From the NCBI GenBank assembly GCA_005799475.1, contig SYGQ01000136.1, positions 1 through 6,323 on the forward strand: a DNA stretch of 6,323 bases, written 5' to 3'. The notes under the pieces are model-generated. The model ran no database searches. It was not told the DNA's origin and saw nothing but the letters and a program-made list of their open reading frames with translations. This stretch comes from Planctomycetia bacterium. Its GTDB lineage: Bacteria; Planctomycetota; Phycisphaerae; Phycisphaerales; SM1A02. The number at the start of each line of letters is the position of its first letter. The first letter of the stretch is position 1. Both the position numbers and the translations under genes were made by a program. Below are positions 1 through 6,323 of the stretch, piece by piece.

Positions 1-1305
1 CCCCTCAGGAAGGAGCGCCCCGAGCGAGGCCACGGCACGGCGACCGGCATCGAGCCTGCGGTTGATCGCTCTCTCCCACGCCTCAAGGTCTGGATCGCGC
101 GGCTCGCCCTCGGGACGCGCGTACGGGATGGGCGCGCCGCGCGAGGCGTCCCGCAGCACGATCCGCACGATCTGCTGCTCCGATGCCTCGCGCTCGCGTG
201 CGTACGCCGTGAAAGCCGCGAGCGCACTGGCGCGGATCCCGTCGGCGTCGGTCTGGGCCCTATCGGCGTAGGCACACACCTGGTCGTAGAGCTTGTCTGC
301 CACGCCGCGCGCGGTGACCAGTGGGTAGGCCTGCATGCGGTCGCTGTGGCGCCAGCAGAGCGCGGCGAAGTCATCGCCCAGAGCGATCGACTGCGTGGCG
401 AAGTCCGCGCACTCCTCCTGCAGGCGGTCGAGTCGACGCGCGGCATTGCGCAACGGTTCGAGCCGTGGTGGCGCGCGGCCGCCGCTGAAGAGACGCCGGA
501 CACGGTCGATGCGCAGGGCTTCCTCGGTCCGCAGTTCCGCGTCGAAGCGCACGATCCCGGCGGCCCAGACTGCACGCCATTGGCGCGAGCCCGCGCGGGC
601 GGCGTCGGCGGATGCGACGCGCGACGCCAGTGCGGCGGTCCACCCCGGGAAGACCGATGCGAGCGCGGGCATCTCGACAGCTGCGGGAACGCCGCTCGCA
701 CGGCGCGCACAGGCCTCGAAGATGTCACGGCGCCGACCGGCGATGGTGCGGTCTTGCGCTGCATTGCGCGCGAGCCACACCTGCCGCCGCGAGCGGCAAA
801 GCACTTCGTCCATGTGCTCGGTGGCGAGACCGATGCTGTGCAGGTGTTCGCTCAGTACCGTCTCTGCGTGCGCTCGCTCGCGTTCCAGGGAGCCAACCAG
901 GGCTGCCCACCCGGTGATCGCGTGGGTCGGCTGCGAGGGCAAGCCGTCGATGTCGCGCAGTGCGACGGCGTGCAAGTCCGCGACACCGTCGAGCGCACGA
1001 TCGAGCGCATGACGACATGCCGTGCGCCAGTCGTTCCACGCCGCGCGGACCGCATCGACCTCGGCGCGAACCCCCTCGGCCGCTTCGCCATGCAGGTCCC
1101 CACGCTCGAGAGTCGGCCACGGGAGCGCCGACGCGTCGGCCACCTCAGGCGCAAGATCGCGAAGGACTTCTTGCGCCTGGCGAAGGAATTCAGGGGGCAT
1201 CGTCGCGCGCGATGCGTTCGCTGCGCCGAGACCGGCAAGGGCGCTGCAGGCAAGTGTCGTCGTTGCGAAGAGTGCCACCTGCGTGCCAATCGCACCTCGG
1301 GGCAT
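1..1305 (-). CDS. Exported, mostly helical protein of unknown function (3' end outside window)
   Basis: Reading the reverse complement from ATG 1305, I find 435 codons without a stop up to the left edge. The start is well supported: GGAGG lies 8 bases upstream, the ATG abuts the TAG of the preceding gene, and the first residues form a Sec signal (MPRGAIGTQVALFATTTLAC, then SALAGLGAANA with likely cleavage near residue 31). Cys20 lies in the hydrophobic core, but TLAC is a poor lipobox. The rest is rich in Ala, Arg, Glu and Leu with regular Trp, and reads as long amphipathic helices. Examples are residues 37-65, 79-118, 134-158 and 275-305. There is no transmembrane segment after the signal and no motif I recognise. 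Cysteines of the mature part are at 97, 170, 199, 299, 317 and 344. It could be a helical-bundle envelope protein or scaffold, but no function can be given. A plus-strand frame in exact codon register opposite it is its shadow. Confidence 0.82.
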   Translation of the reverse strand, partial: MPRGAIGTQVALFATTTLACSALAGLGAANASRATMPPEFLRQAQEVLRDLAPEVADASALPWPTLERGDLHGEAAEGVRAEVDAVRAAWNDWRTACRHALDRALDGVADLHAVALRDIDGLPSQPTHAITGWAALVGSLERERAHAETVLSEHLHSIGLATEHMDEVLCRSRRQVWLARNAAQDRTIAGRRRDIFEACARRASGVPAAVEMPALASVFPGWTAALASRVASADAARAGSRQWRAVWAAGIVRFDAELRTEEALRIDRVRRLFSGGRAPPRLEPLRNAARRLDRLQEECADFATQSIALGDDFAALCWRHSDRMQAYPLVTARGVADKLYDQVCAYADRAQTDADGIRASALAAFTAYAREREASEQQIVRIVLRDASRGAPIPYARPEGEPRDPDLEAWERAINRRLDAGRRAVASLGALLPEG

Positions 1306-3141
1306 CTACCGAGCCTCCAGCATCGATCGCAGCCCCTTCGGGAGAACGACCGGCCCGATGCCGTCAATCGTAGTGGCGTGCGACAGCCCATCGCTGGCAT
1401 CGGCGGGGAGCACCTGCGTGCCGATCCAATGACGGATGGCTGCGCCGGCTGTGGTCGGCGTGAGCGCCCGCCAACTCTGCGGCACCTCGGGGGGGTCGCT
1501 CGGTCGCTCGCTTCGCACGAGATAGTGGAGCCGCCATGTGTCGTCTGTGGCCCGCTCGATCACGAGTGGGAAGCACTGGAGCGCTGAGCGTGCCGTGGCC
1601 TGAACCGAAAACCAGGTCAACACGCGTTCCTGATCACCGTCACCTTCTGTCAGCAAGGCGACCCGCGCGTCCCTGGGCCCGACCGCACGAAGCTCGAGGA
1701 CAACCCGCAGCGCCAGGGCCCCCTCTGGTGTCTCGATGCATTCGGCGCGACTGCACCCGCAGGTCGTTCGAATGCCCTTGACATCGCCCTTGGATCGCAG
1801 CCCCTCCAGCGGGAAGTCATGCCGGAGCACGGCCTTCCCATCGACGAGGTCGACGGTGCCGAAGTCCATCGATCGTGCTCGGTCGATTTCGCTCGCGGGT
1901 GGCGGGAGCGACTCGTTCGTCGACTCTGCAGGGTGTGGTCTCGAAGCCTGTGGCTCCACTTCGCGGTCCGCGCCGGAACGAGCTGCGCCCTCAAGCAGCG
2001 ACCAGACTCCGAGCGGGGTCAGTTCGACGAGCGGCGCATTCCCTGCGTACGGTGTGGCCGCGAGAGTGAACGCTGCACTGCCGATCGTTCCTTCGAATCC
2101 GACCCCGACCCATGCCGCCGAGGTTCCCGGGGGTGGCGAGCACAGCTCGCGACGCAGGGTCGAGAACTCCTCAAGCTCACACTCCCGGGCGGCTGTGACT
2201 CGGGCGATCGCTGCGGACGAGACGAATTGATCGTCTGGCCGACGAAGCGTGTTGACTTGCTCCGTCTCGGCGGGCAATGCGCGTCCCGCGGCGAGGAACC
2301 AGCGAGAACAGGCGATTCGCGAAGACGCCAGAAGCTGTTCGGTTGCGGCGCCAGCGCTCGAAGCGCCCTGCGGCGCCCCCCAGACCTCGATGGTCATCCG
2401 CTCAAGGGTCGGCAGACCATGGCGCAGGCGCACCGTGGCGTCGTACCAGTTCGTCGGGCGACGCGAATCGTCCCGCGGCTCGTCGAGATCCCACGCGATG
2501 GTGACGCCCACATCATCGGCCGTCGCCGCCGCGTCGCGAGTGGGCTCGGCGGCAACTCGAACGCGCGTCGCGCGACCGACATCATCCGCCAGCGGAGTAA
2601 GTCGCCACGAGATGCCGTCGAACCCCATGCCGGTCTGCGAGCAGAGGCCGAAGAGTTCCGCGCCGAGTGTCGACCAGCCGAAGGCGTTTTCGTCGTCGAG
2701 CATCACCCGCGAGTCCGCTTCAGCCCGCGTCCACCCGAACCCTCCCTCGAAGTACGCGGAATACACCGCCGCCCCATCGAGCCCGAGTCCTCGCAAAGCG
2801 AGAAGGCGCGGGGCAAGACCCAAGCGGAAGGCACCGCGTTCCGAGCGCGGGGCCGTCCGCGCACGAAACACGGCCTCGCCTGGCGAGTCGCCCGAACCGA
2901 TCGATGTTTCGATCAGCAATTCATGCGGGCTGGACACCGGCTGCAGTCGCAACCATCGCACCGCCTCATCCCGGTCGGGACGGGCAGGCGGCACCACCGC
3001 TGCGGACTGACGCAATGGCGTTGTCGACGATGCCTCGGCCACGGGCGCGCGGTGCGCGACGCCGAGCAGCACGAGAGCGCAGAGGGCGTGTGGTGCTCGA
3101 CGGGTGGACCGGTCTGGGTGCTGCGTGGCACGCGCACTCAT
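1306..3141 (-). CDS. Exported protein with C-terminal DUF1573-like domain
   Basis: This 611-residue protein starts at ATG 3141, overlapping the previous TGA as ATGA, and ends at TAG 1308-1306. Residues 1-37 look like a Sec signal: a long Arg-rich n-region, the core HALCALVLLG, and AEA/SS cleavage near 37; no convincing lipobox. About 50-390 is mixed strand-like sequence I cannot assign; its short amphipathic segments loosely recall LolA-type beta folds, but this is weak. Residues 388-422 are a Pro/Ser/Glu-rich, probably disordered linker. About 425-515 resembles DUF1573, an Ig/ASH-like exported domain: MDFGTVDL, then a strand pair, then IRTTCGCSRAE with the Cys461-Gly-Cys463 motif in the usual place, then VVLELRAVGP. 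Residues 524-611 are an unassigned tail. The mature protein has 8 cysteines (167, 278, 321, 334, 461, 463, 468, 523). No ribosome binding site is evident, so translation probably depends on coupling to the upstream gene. The reading frame is secure; the domain call is by eye. Confidence 0.88.
   Translation of the reverse strand: MSARATQHPDRSTRRAPHALCALVLLGVAHRAPVAEASSTTPLRQSAAVVPPARPDRDEAVRWLRLQPVSSPHELLIETSIGSGDSPGEAVFRARTAPRSERGAFRLGLAPRLLALRGLGLDGAAVYSAYFEGGFGWTRAEADSRVMLDDENAFGWSTLGAELFGLCSQTGMGFDGISWRLTPLADDVGRATRVRVAAEPTRDAAATADDVGVTIAWDLDEPRDDSRRPTNWYDATVRLRHGLPTLERMTIEVWGAPQGASSAGAATEQLLASSRIACSRWFLAAGRALPAETEQVNTLRRPDDQFVSSAAIARVTAARECELEEFSTLRRELCSPPPGTSAAWVGVGFEGTIGSAAFTLAATPYAGNAPLVELTPLGVWSLLEGAARSGADREVEPQASRPHPAESTNESLPPPASEIDRARSMDFGTVDLVDGKAVLRHDFPLEGLRSKGDVKGIRTTCGCSRAECIETPEGALALRVVLELRAVGPRDARVALLTEGDGDQERVLTWFSVQATARSALQCFPLVIERATDDTWRLHYLVRSERPSDPPEVPQSWRALTPTTAGAAIRHWIGTQVLPADASDGLSHATTIDGIGPVVLPKGLRSMLEAR
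1314..1318 (-). promoter_or_regulatory. Ribosome binding site of the helical exported protein gene, inside the preceding gene
   Basis: GGAGG on the minus strand lies within the last codons of the DUF1573-like gene, 8 bases before the ATG at 1305. Together with the directly abutting TAGATG junction it fixes the start of the downstream gene and indicates joint expression. Confidence 0.7.
3138..3141 (-). other. ATGA start-stop overlap (translational coupling)
   Basis: The TGA of the cysteine-rich protein gene (3140-3138) shares bases with the ATG of the DUF1573-like gene (3141-3139). The bases before this ATG show no clear Shine-Dalgarno sequence, so ribosomes ending the first gene probably restart on the second. 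Confidence 0.75.
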
Positions 3142-3605
3142 GAGTAGCAGTCAGGCCGAATGCAACCGGTATGGATCACAGGCGATGCAATGCAAGCGCC
3201 GTTGTTGCTGCATACGCCTGTCATCCACGGTCCGCAGGTGACGATTCCGCCAGAGCGGTCCGCGCAACTCGAGTCCGGATGCGGCTGGCAGATGTACACG
3301 AACGGCTTCTGCTGACTGCGGCAATAGCCACATGACCTCGGCGCGCCTGCTACCGGGTAGCTGCCCTGCCCCGGGATGCATCCACTCGCAAACCACGCAT
3401 TGCACTGCACCATCTTCTGGCACTTGAGCCCGCCCACGAGCGGTCCAGCGCTGTTCGGGGTAGGCGTGCCCTGGTACAGCCCAGGGATGTGCAGAGGGGG
3501 CACCGAGAGATCCTCGGGCGGCGTCGCCCCGATGCCAGCCGAAAGCGCCAGCAGCAAGGGAAACAACATCTCGATAGCGCGTGCGTGTGTCGTCCAGTGC
3601 GTCAT
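3138..3605 (-). CDS. Small exported cysteine-rich protein of unknown function
   Basis: This 155-residue protein is not one I recognise. The start is ATG at 3605, chosen because AGGAGG lies 7 bases upstream and it opens a good signal peptide; a longer frame from 3668 would place the hydrophobic segment too far inside. Residues 1-27 look like a Sec signal: a basic n-region (THAR), a hydrophobic core (MLFPLLLALSAGIG) and likely cleavage after Ala27. A Pro/Gly-rich stretch follows (28-60). Then come 12 cysteines at 62, 68, 76, 92, 95, 106, 114, 124, 132, 138, 148 and 153, including CGYC. The even number and export suggest up to six disulfides in the envelope or outside the cell, though metal binding by CxxC is possible. 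It is the first gene of the presumed operon, has its own candidate promoter, and its TGA overlaps the next ATG. GC is modestly lower than in its neighbours. The call as a real gene rests on the ribosome binding site, signal peptide and overlap. Confidence 0.8.
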   Translation of the reverse strand: MTHWTTHARAIEMLFPLLLALSAGIGATPPEDLSVPPLHIPGLYQGTPTPNSAGPLVGGLKCQKMVQCNAWFASGCIPGQGSYPVAGAPRSCGYCRSQQKPFVYICQPHPDSSCADRSGGIVTCGPWMTGVCSNNGACIASPVIHTGCIRPDCYS

Positions 3606-3612
3606 GTGGAGT

Positions 3613-3618
3613 CCTCCT
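3613..3618 (-). promoter_or_regulatory. Ribosome binding site of the cysteine-rich protein gene
   Basis: AGGAGG on the minus strand, 7 bases before the ATG at 3605. It is a perfect Shine-Dalgarno core at optimal distance and decides the start against the longer upstream alternative at 3668. Confidence 0.75.
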
Positions 3619-3668
3619 GCGTCTGCAGCGAGGGGCGCGGACATCGGACCTACCCCAAGAACGCCCAA

Positions 3669-3696
3669 ACAGTACCACGGCGGGACCGGCCGTCAA
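3669..3696 (-). promoter_or_regulatory. Candidate sigma70-type promoter of the three-gene operon
   Basis: On the minus strand TTGACG (3696-3691, five of six matches to TTGACA) is followed after 16 bases by TACTGT (3674-3669, four of six matches to TATAAT). Transcription would begin near 3662 and give a leader of about 57 bases before the ATG at 3605. It sits in the only sizeable gap between carB and the exported-protein genes. In GC-rich DNA such matches also occur by chance, so this is a candidate only. Confidence 0.45.
3677..3693. repeat. Short inverted repeat within the promoter spacer
   Basis: ACGGC (3677-3681) and GCCGT (3689-3693) form a perfect 5-base inverted repeat around a 7-base centre. 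It fills most of the spacer and touches the -35 hexamer, a position suited to an operator. It is short and GC-rich, so chance is a real alternative. As a hairpin it lacks a following T-run and is not a convincing terminator. Confidence 0.3.
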
Positions 3697-3712
3697 CGGG
3701 CGTGAGTCCAAC

Positions 3713-3728
3713 CCGCGGTGCGTCGCGG
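3713..3728. repeat. Short inverted repeat downstream of carB
   Basis: CCGCG (3713-3717) and CGCGG (3724-3728) are a perfect 5-base inverted repeat with a 6-base loop, 44 bases after the carB stop. No T-run follows on the minus strand, so it is at best a weak or factor-dependent transcription end signal. No better terminator is seen between the carB stop and the next gene, so readthrough from carB is possible. Confidence 0.25.
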
Positions 3729-3771
3729 AACCCGCCGACCAACGACTGTCTGTGGGTCCGTCAGGCAAGAC

Positions 3772-6323
3772 CTACTGCGCCACGAGTTCCGCATCGCGCG
3801 GCGCGGCCTTCGCTCGCGCCAGATGCGGGAAGTAGTCCTGGATCGCCGAGACATCCCAGGTGCCAGCTCGCAGCGCGTTGATCGCCTGCACCGCCGCGCG
3901 CGCGCCGGCGATTGTGGTCATGATCGGCGTTCCTGATCGGACCGCGGAGGCGCGGATGCGACCCTCGTCAGTATGGGCTCCCTTGCGCGTCGGGGTGTTG
4001 ATGATGAGGGCGATCTCGCCCGAGCGCACGAGGTCGACGACATTGGGCCGCTGGCCTTCCGCGATCTTCGCGATCAACTGTGCCGGGATCCCCTGCTTCA
4101 TGAGGTGCTCGTGCGTCCCTCGGCTGCACACGAGTGAGAACCCAGCGGCGATGAGACTTCGGGCGATGTCGATGGCGGCGCGCTTGTCCGCTTCACGCAC
4201 GGAGAGGAAGACCTTGCCGCATGTGGGCAGCATCACACCCGCTGCCATCTGCGCTTTGGCGAAGGCGACCGCGAGCGAGCGGTCGGCTCCCATCACTTCG
4301 CCGGTCGAGCGCATCTCCGGGCCGAGGATGACATCGACCCCTGGGAACTTGGCAAAGGGGAAGACTGACTCCTTCACGGAAAAGAAGCCGGCATCGCGGA
4401 GTTCGGTGACGCCGAGGCCGTCGAGCGAGGCCCCCATCATCACCTTGGCGGCGATGCGCGCGTACGCGACGCCCTTCGACTTGGAGACGAATGGTGCCGT
4501 GCGCGAGGCGCGCGGGTTCACCTCAAGAATGTAGAGGACATCGTCCTTGCAGGCCATCTGCACATTCATCAGGCCGCGCACACTGAGGCGCTGCGCGAGC
4601 GCGATCGCGGCGGCGCGGATTCGCTCGACCATGGCGTTGGGCAGCGAGTACGGCGGGATCGTGCAAGTCGAATCGCCCGAGTGAATGCCCGCCTCCTCGA
4701 TGTGCTCAATGACGCCGCAGATGACGGCGCGCTGCTCTCCCGAGACCACCGCCACCTGCCGCGACCGGCTCGCCTCGTCGGGTGTGAAGTCGGCGACGAC
4801 ATCGACATCGACTTCGATCGCGTCAGAGAGGAAGCGATCGATGAGCACCGGGCGATTGGCAAGTTCGCTCGCGTCGACGGCCTCGGCCATGTAGCGCCTC
4901 AAGCTCGTCTCGTCGAAGCATGTCTCCATCCCGCGGCCACCGAGCACATAGGAAGGACGAACGAGCACGGGGTAGCCGATGCGGGCGGCGATCTCGATCG
5001 CTTCTGGTCCCGATCGCGCGATGCCGCTGGGTGGTTGCGCGAGTCCGAGTTCGTCGAGCATCACCTTGAATCGGTCGCGGTCTTCGGCGAGGTCGATCGA
5101 GTCGATGCCGGTTCCGATGAGTGGCACTCCCGCGGCGTGCAGGCCGTGCGCGAGGTTGAGCGGTGTCTGTCCGCCGAACTGCACGAGCATTCCCGCCACG
5201 CTTCCGGCGCGGTCGGATACGTCGAGGCCGCCACCGTTGAGCCGCTCGACCACATTGAGGACATCTTCTAGCGTCAGTGGCTCAAAGAAGAGGAGATCGC
5301 TTGTGTCGTAGTCGGTCGACACAGTCTCGGGATTCGAATTGATCATCACGCTCTCGAAGCCCATTTCGCCGCACGCGAACGATGCTTGGCAGCAGCAGTA
5401 GTCGAACTCGATCCCCTGCCCGATGCGGTTGGGGCCGCCGCCAAGAATCACGATCTTCGGACGCGCGGTGACTCGGATCTCGTCATCGAACTGCGCGCGG
5501 CCATCGACCGTCACCGGCGACTCGTAGGTGGAGTAGTAGTAGGGAGTGACCGCCTCAAACTCGGCGGCGCAGGTGTCGACCAACTTGTAGACCGGCTCGA
5601 TGCCTAGGCGCTTGCGGTGCGCGCGCACGGCGAGGATGTTCTTCGTGGAGATCGCGCCTCGATACAGGTACGCCAACTGCGCATCGGAGTAGCCGAGCTC
5701 CTTGGCGCGTCGAAGGGTCGGCGCGGGAAGATCCTCGAGGTGTTTCACCGCGCAGAGTTCCTCCTCGAACTCACAGAGTTGCGCAATCTGGTCGAGATAC
5801 CAGCGGTCGTATCCGGTGACCTTCGCGAGGTCGCCGAGAGACCATCCCATCTTGAGCGCGTAGCGCACGAAGTAGAGCCGACCCTGACTGGGCACGGCGA
5901 GCTTTCGGCGCAGCACATCGTCGGGGATCGGCCACACGGGAGCGCTGCCGTCGGCCATTTCGGTTGCCGCGGCACGACGGCCCGCGAGCCACTTGTCGTT
6001 GGCATCAAGGCCGAGACCAAACCGCTTGACCTCCATCGAGCGGATCGCCGTTTGGAGTGCTTCCTTGAATGTGCGGCCGATCGACATCGCTTCGCCGACC
6101 GATTTCATCTGCGTCGTCAGCGTCTCGTCGGCCTCGGGGAACTTCTCGAAGGTCCAGCGCGGCATCTTGACGACGACATAGTCGATCGACGGCTCGAAGC
6201 ATGCGCTCGTCGAGCCCGTGATGTCGTTGCGAAGCTCATCGAGCGAGTAGCCAATGGCAAGTTTTGCGGCGATCTTCGCGATCGGGAACCCTGTGGCCTT
6301 GGACGCGAGCGCCGACGAGCGCG
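3772..6323 (-). CDS. carB: Carbamoyl-phosphate synthase large subunit, C-terminal part (5' end outside window)
   Basis: CarB makes carbamoyl phosphate from bicarbonate, two ATP and ammonia delivered by the CarA glutaminase, feeding pyrimidine and arginine synthesis in the cytoplasm. The frame is open to the right edge and ends at TAG (3774-3772). The first visible codon (Arg, 6321-6319) aligns with about residue 306 of E. coli CarB (1073 aa), so roughly 305 residues are missing. Numbering from the edge, residues 1-95 end the first ATP-grasp half (RSSALASKATGFP, then NDITGSTSACFEPSIDYVVVK), and about 95-285 are the oligomerisation domain. The carbamate-phosphorylating half follows with GGGPNRIGQG (294-303), RPSYVLGG (from 455), His547, Gln588 and Glu600/Asn602/Arg604 in EVNPRASR, matching the family's nucleotide and metal ligands. 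The MGS-like allosteric domain starts near 703. The visible part is about 80 residues longer than its E. coli equivalent because of several insertions and a longer tail. An ATG at 6165 is internal, not the start. No disruption is seen. Confidence 0.98.
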   Translation of the reverse strand, partial: RSSALASKATGFPIAKIAAKLAIGYSLDELRNDITGSTSACFEPSIDYVVVKMPRWTFEKFPEADETLTTQMKSVGEAMSIGRTFKEALQTAIRSMEVKRFGLGLDANDKWLAGRRAAATEMADGSAPVWPIPDDVLRRKLAVPSQGRLYFVRYALKMGWSLGDLAKVTGYDRWYLDQIAQLCEFEEELCAVKHLEDLPAPTLRRAKELGYSDAQLAYLYRGAISTKNILAVRAHRKRLGIEPVYKLVDTCAAEFEAVTPYYYSTYESPVTVDGRAQFDDEIRVTARPKIVILGGGPNRIGQGIEFDYCCCQASFACGEMGFESVMINSNPETVSTDYDTSDLLFFEPLTLEDVLNVVERLNGGGLDVSDRAGSVAGMLVQFGGQTPLNLAHGLHAAGVPLIGTGIDSIDLAEDRDRFKVMLDELGLAQPPSGIARSGPEAIEIAARIGYPVLVRPSYVLGGRGMETCFDETSLRRYMAEAVDASELANRPVLIDRFLSDAIEVDVDVVADFTPDEASRSRQVAVVSGEQRAVICGVIEHIEEAGIHSGDSTCTIPPYSLPNAMVERIRAAAIALAQRLSVRGLMNVQMACKDDVLYILEVNPRASRTAPFVSKSKGVAYARIAAKVMMGASLDGLGVTELRDAGFFSVKESVFPFAKFPGVDVILGPEMRSTGEVMGADRSLAVAFAKAQMAAGVMLPTCGKVFLSVREADKRAAIDIARSLIAAGFSLVCSRGTHEHLMKQGIPAQLIAKIAEGQRPNVVDLVRSGEIALIINTPTRKGAHTDEGRIRASAVRSGTPIMTTIAGARAAVQAINALRAGTWDVSAIQDYFPHLARAKAAPRDAELVAQ

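Noticed and set aside
335..1012. Plus-strand frame of 225 codons rich in Arg, Ser and Ala
   Set aside because: Its composition is typical of an out-of-frame reading of GC-rich coding DNA. It overlaps the minus-strand helical protein gene entirely and has no supporting start site.
346..1587. Plus-strand open frame of 413 codons
   Set aside because: It is in exact codon register opposite two minus-strand genes and crosses their junction. In GC-rich coding DNA the Leu and Ser codons that would give antisense stops (TTA, CTA, TCA) are rare, so such shadows are expected. It has no recognisable protein features, while the minus strand has signal peptides and ribosome binding sites.
1819..3147. Plus-strand open frame of 442 codons
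   Set aside because: It lies in register opposite the DUF1573-like gene. Its translation is Arg-rich low-complexity sequence with no signal or domain, and it runs over the ATGA junction of two minus-strand genes.
3606..3668. Longer start (ATG 3668) for the cysteine-rich protein
   Set aside because: It adds 21 residues before the signal peptide, lacks the good ribosome binding site, and would start upstream of the predicted transcript start.
3151..3768. Minus-strand frame of 205 codons overlapping the cysteine-rich protein gene
   Set aside because: It has no Shine-Dalgarno site or signal peptide and would cover the promoter region. The alternative frame has AGGAGG, a signal peptide and an overlap with the next gene.
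3772..6165. ATG at 6165 as the start of carB
   Set aside because: In-frame codons upstream to the window edge encode conserved CarB sequence (RSSALASKATGFP and NDITGSTSACFEPSIDYVVVK), so the ATG is internal.
1..6323. CRISPR arrays, tRNA or rRNA genes, insertion sequences
   Set aside because: I saw no spaced direct repeats, cloverleaf-like segments, transposase motifs or terminal inverted repeats on either strand. Nearly all of the window is accounted for by four coding genes.

Overview
The window is GC-rich throughout (hand-counted lines run from about 62% to 78% GC), and every convincing gene lies on the minus strand. I infer a Planctomycetota-like bacterium, perhaps Phycisphaerae. The grounds are high GC, a long CarB with lineage-type insertions, and a cluster of exported proteins of unknown function, one with a DUF1573-like Cys-Gly-Cys domain. 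This placement is moderate-confidence inference; no rRNA or other phylogenetic marker was compared.

Layout, right to left in the direction of transcription. (1) 6323-3772 holds the C-terminal 849 residues of carbamoyl-phosphate synthase large subunit (carB); its start lies beyond the right edge. (2) 3771-3606 is a 166-base gap with a plausible sigma70-type promoter, two short inverted repeats and a strong ribosome binding site, but no clear intrinsic terminator. (3) 3605-3138 encodes a 155-residue exported protein with 12 cysteines. (4) 3141-1306 encodes a 611-residue exported protein with a DUF1573-like domain near its C-terminus. Its ATG overlaps the previous stop (ATGA). (5) 1305-1 encodes at least 435 residues of an exported, mainly helical protein of unknown function. 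It runs off the left edge, and its ATG directly follows the previous stop (TAGATG).

carB is a housekeeping gene for pyrimidine and arginine synthesis. The three genes after it look like one translationally coupled operon whose products all leave the cytoplasm. I recognise no described system in this trio. It is the most interesting part of the window, because three physically linked exported proteins, all cysteine-bearing and two without any recognisable domain, may act together at the cell envelope. Long plus-strand reading frames opposite genes 4 and 5 are in-register shadows of the minus-strand genes and are not annotated.
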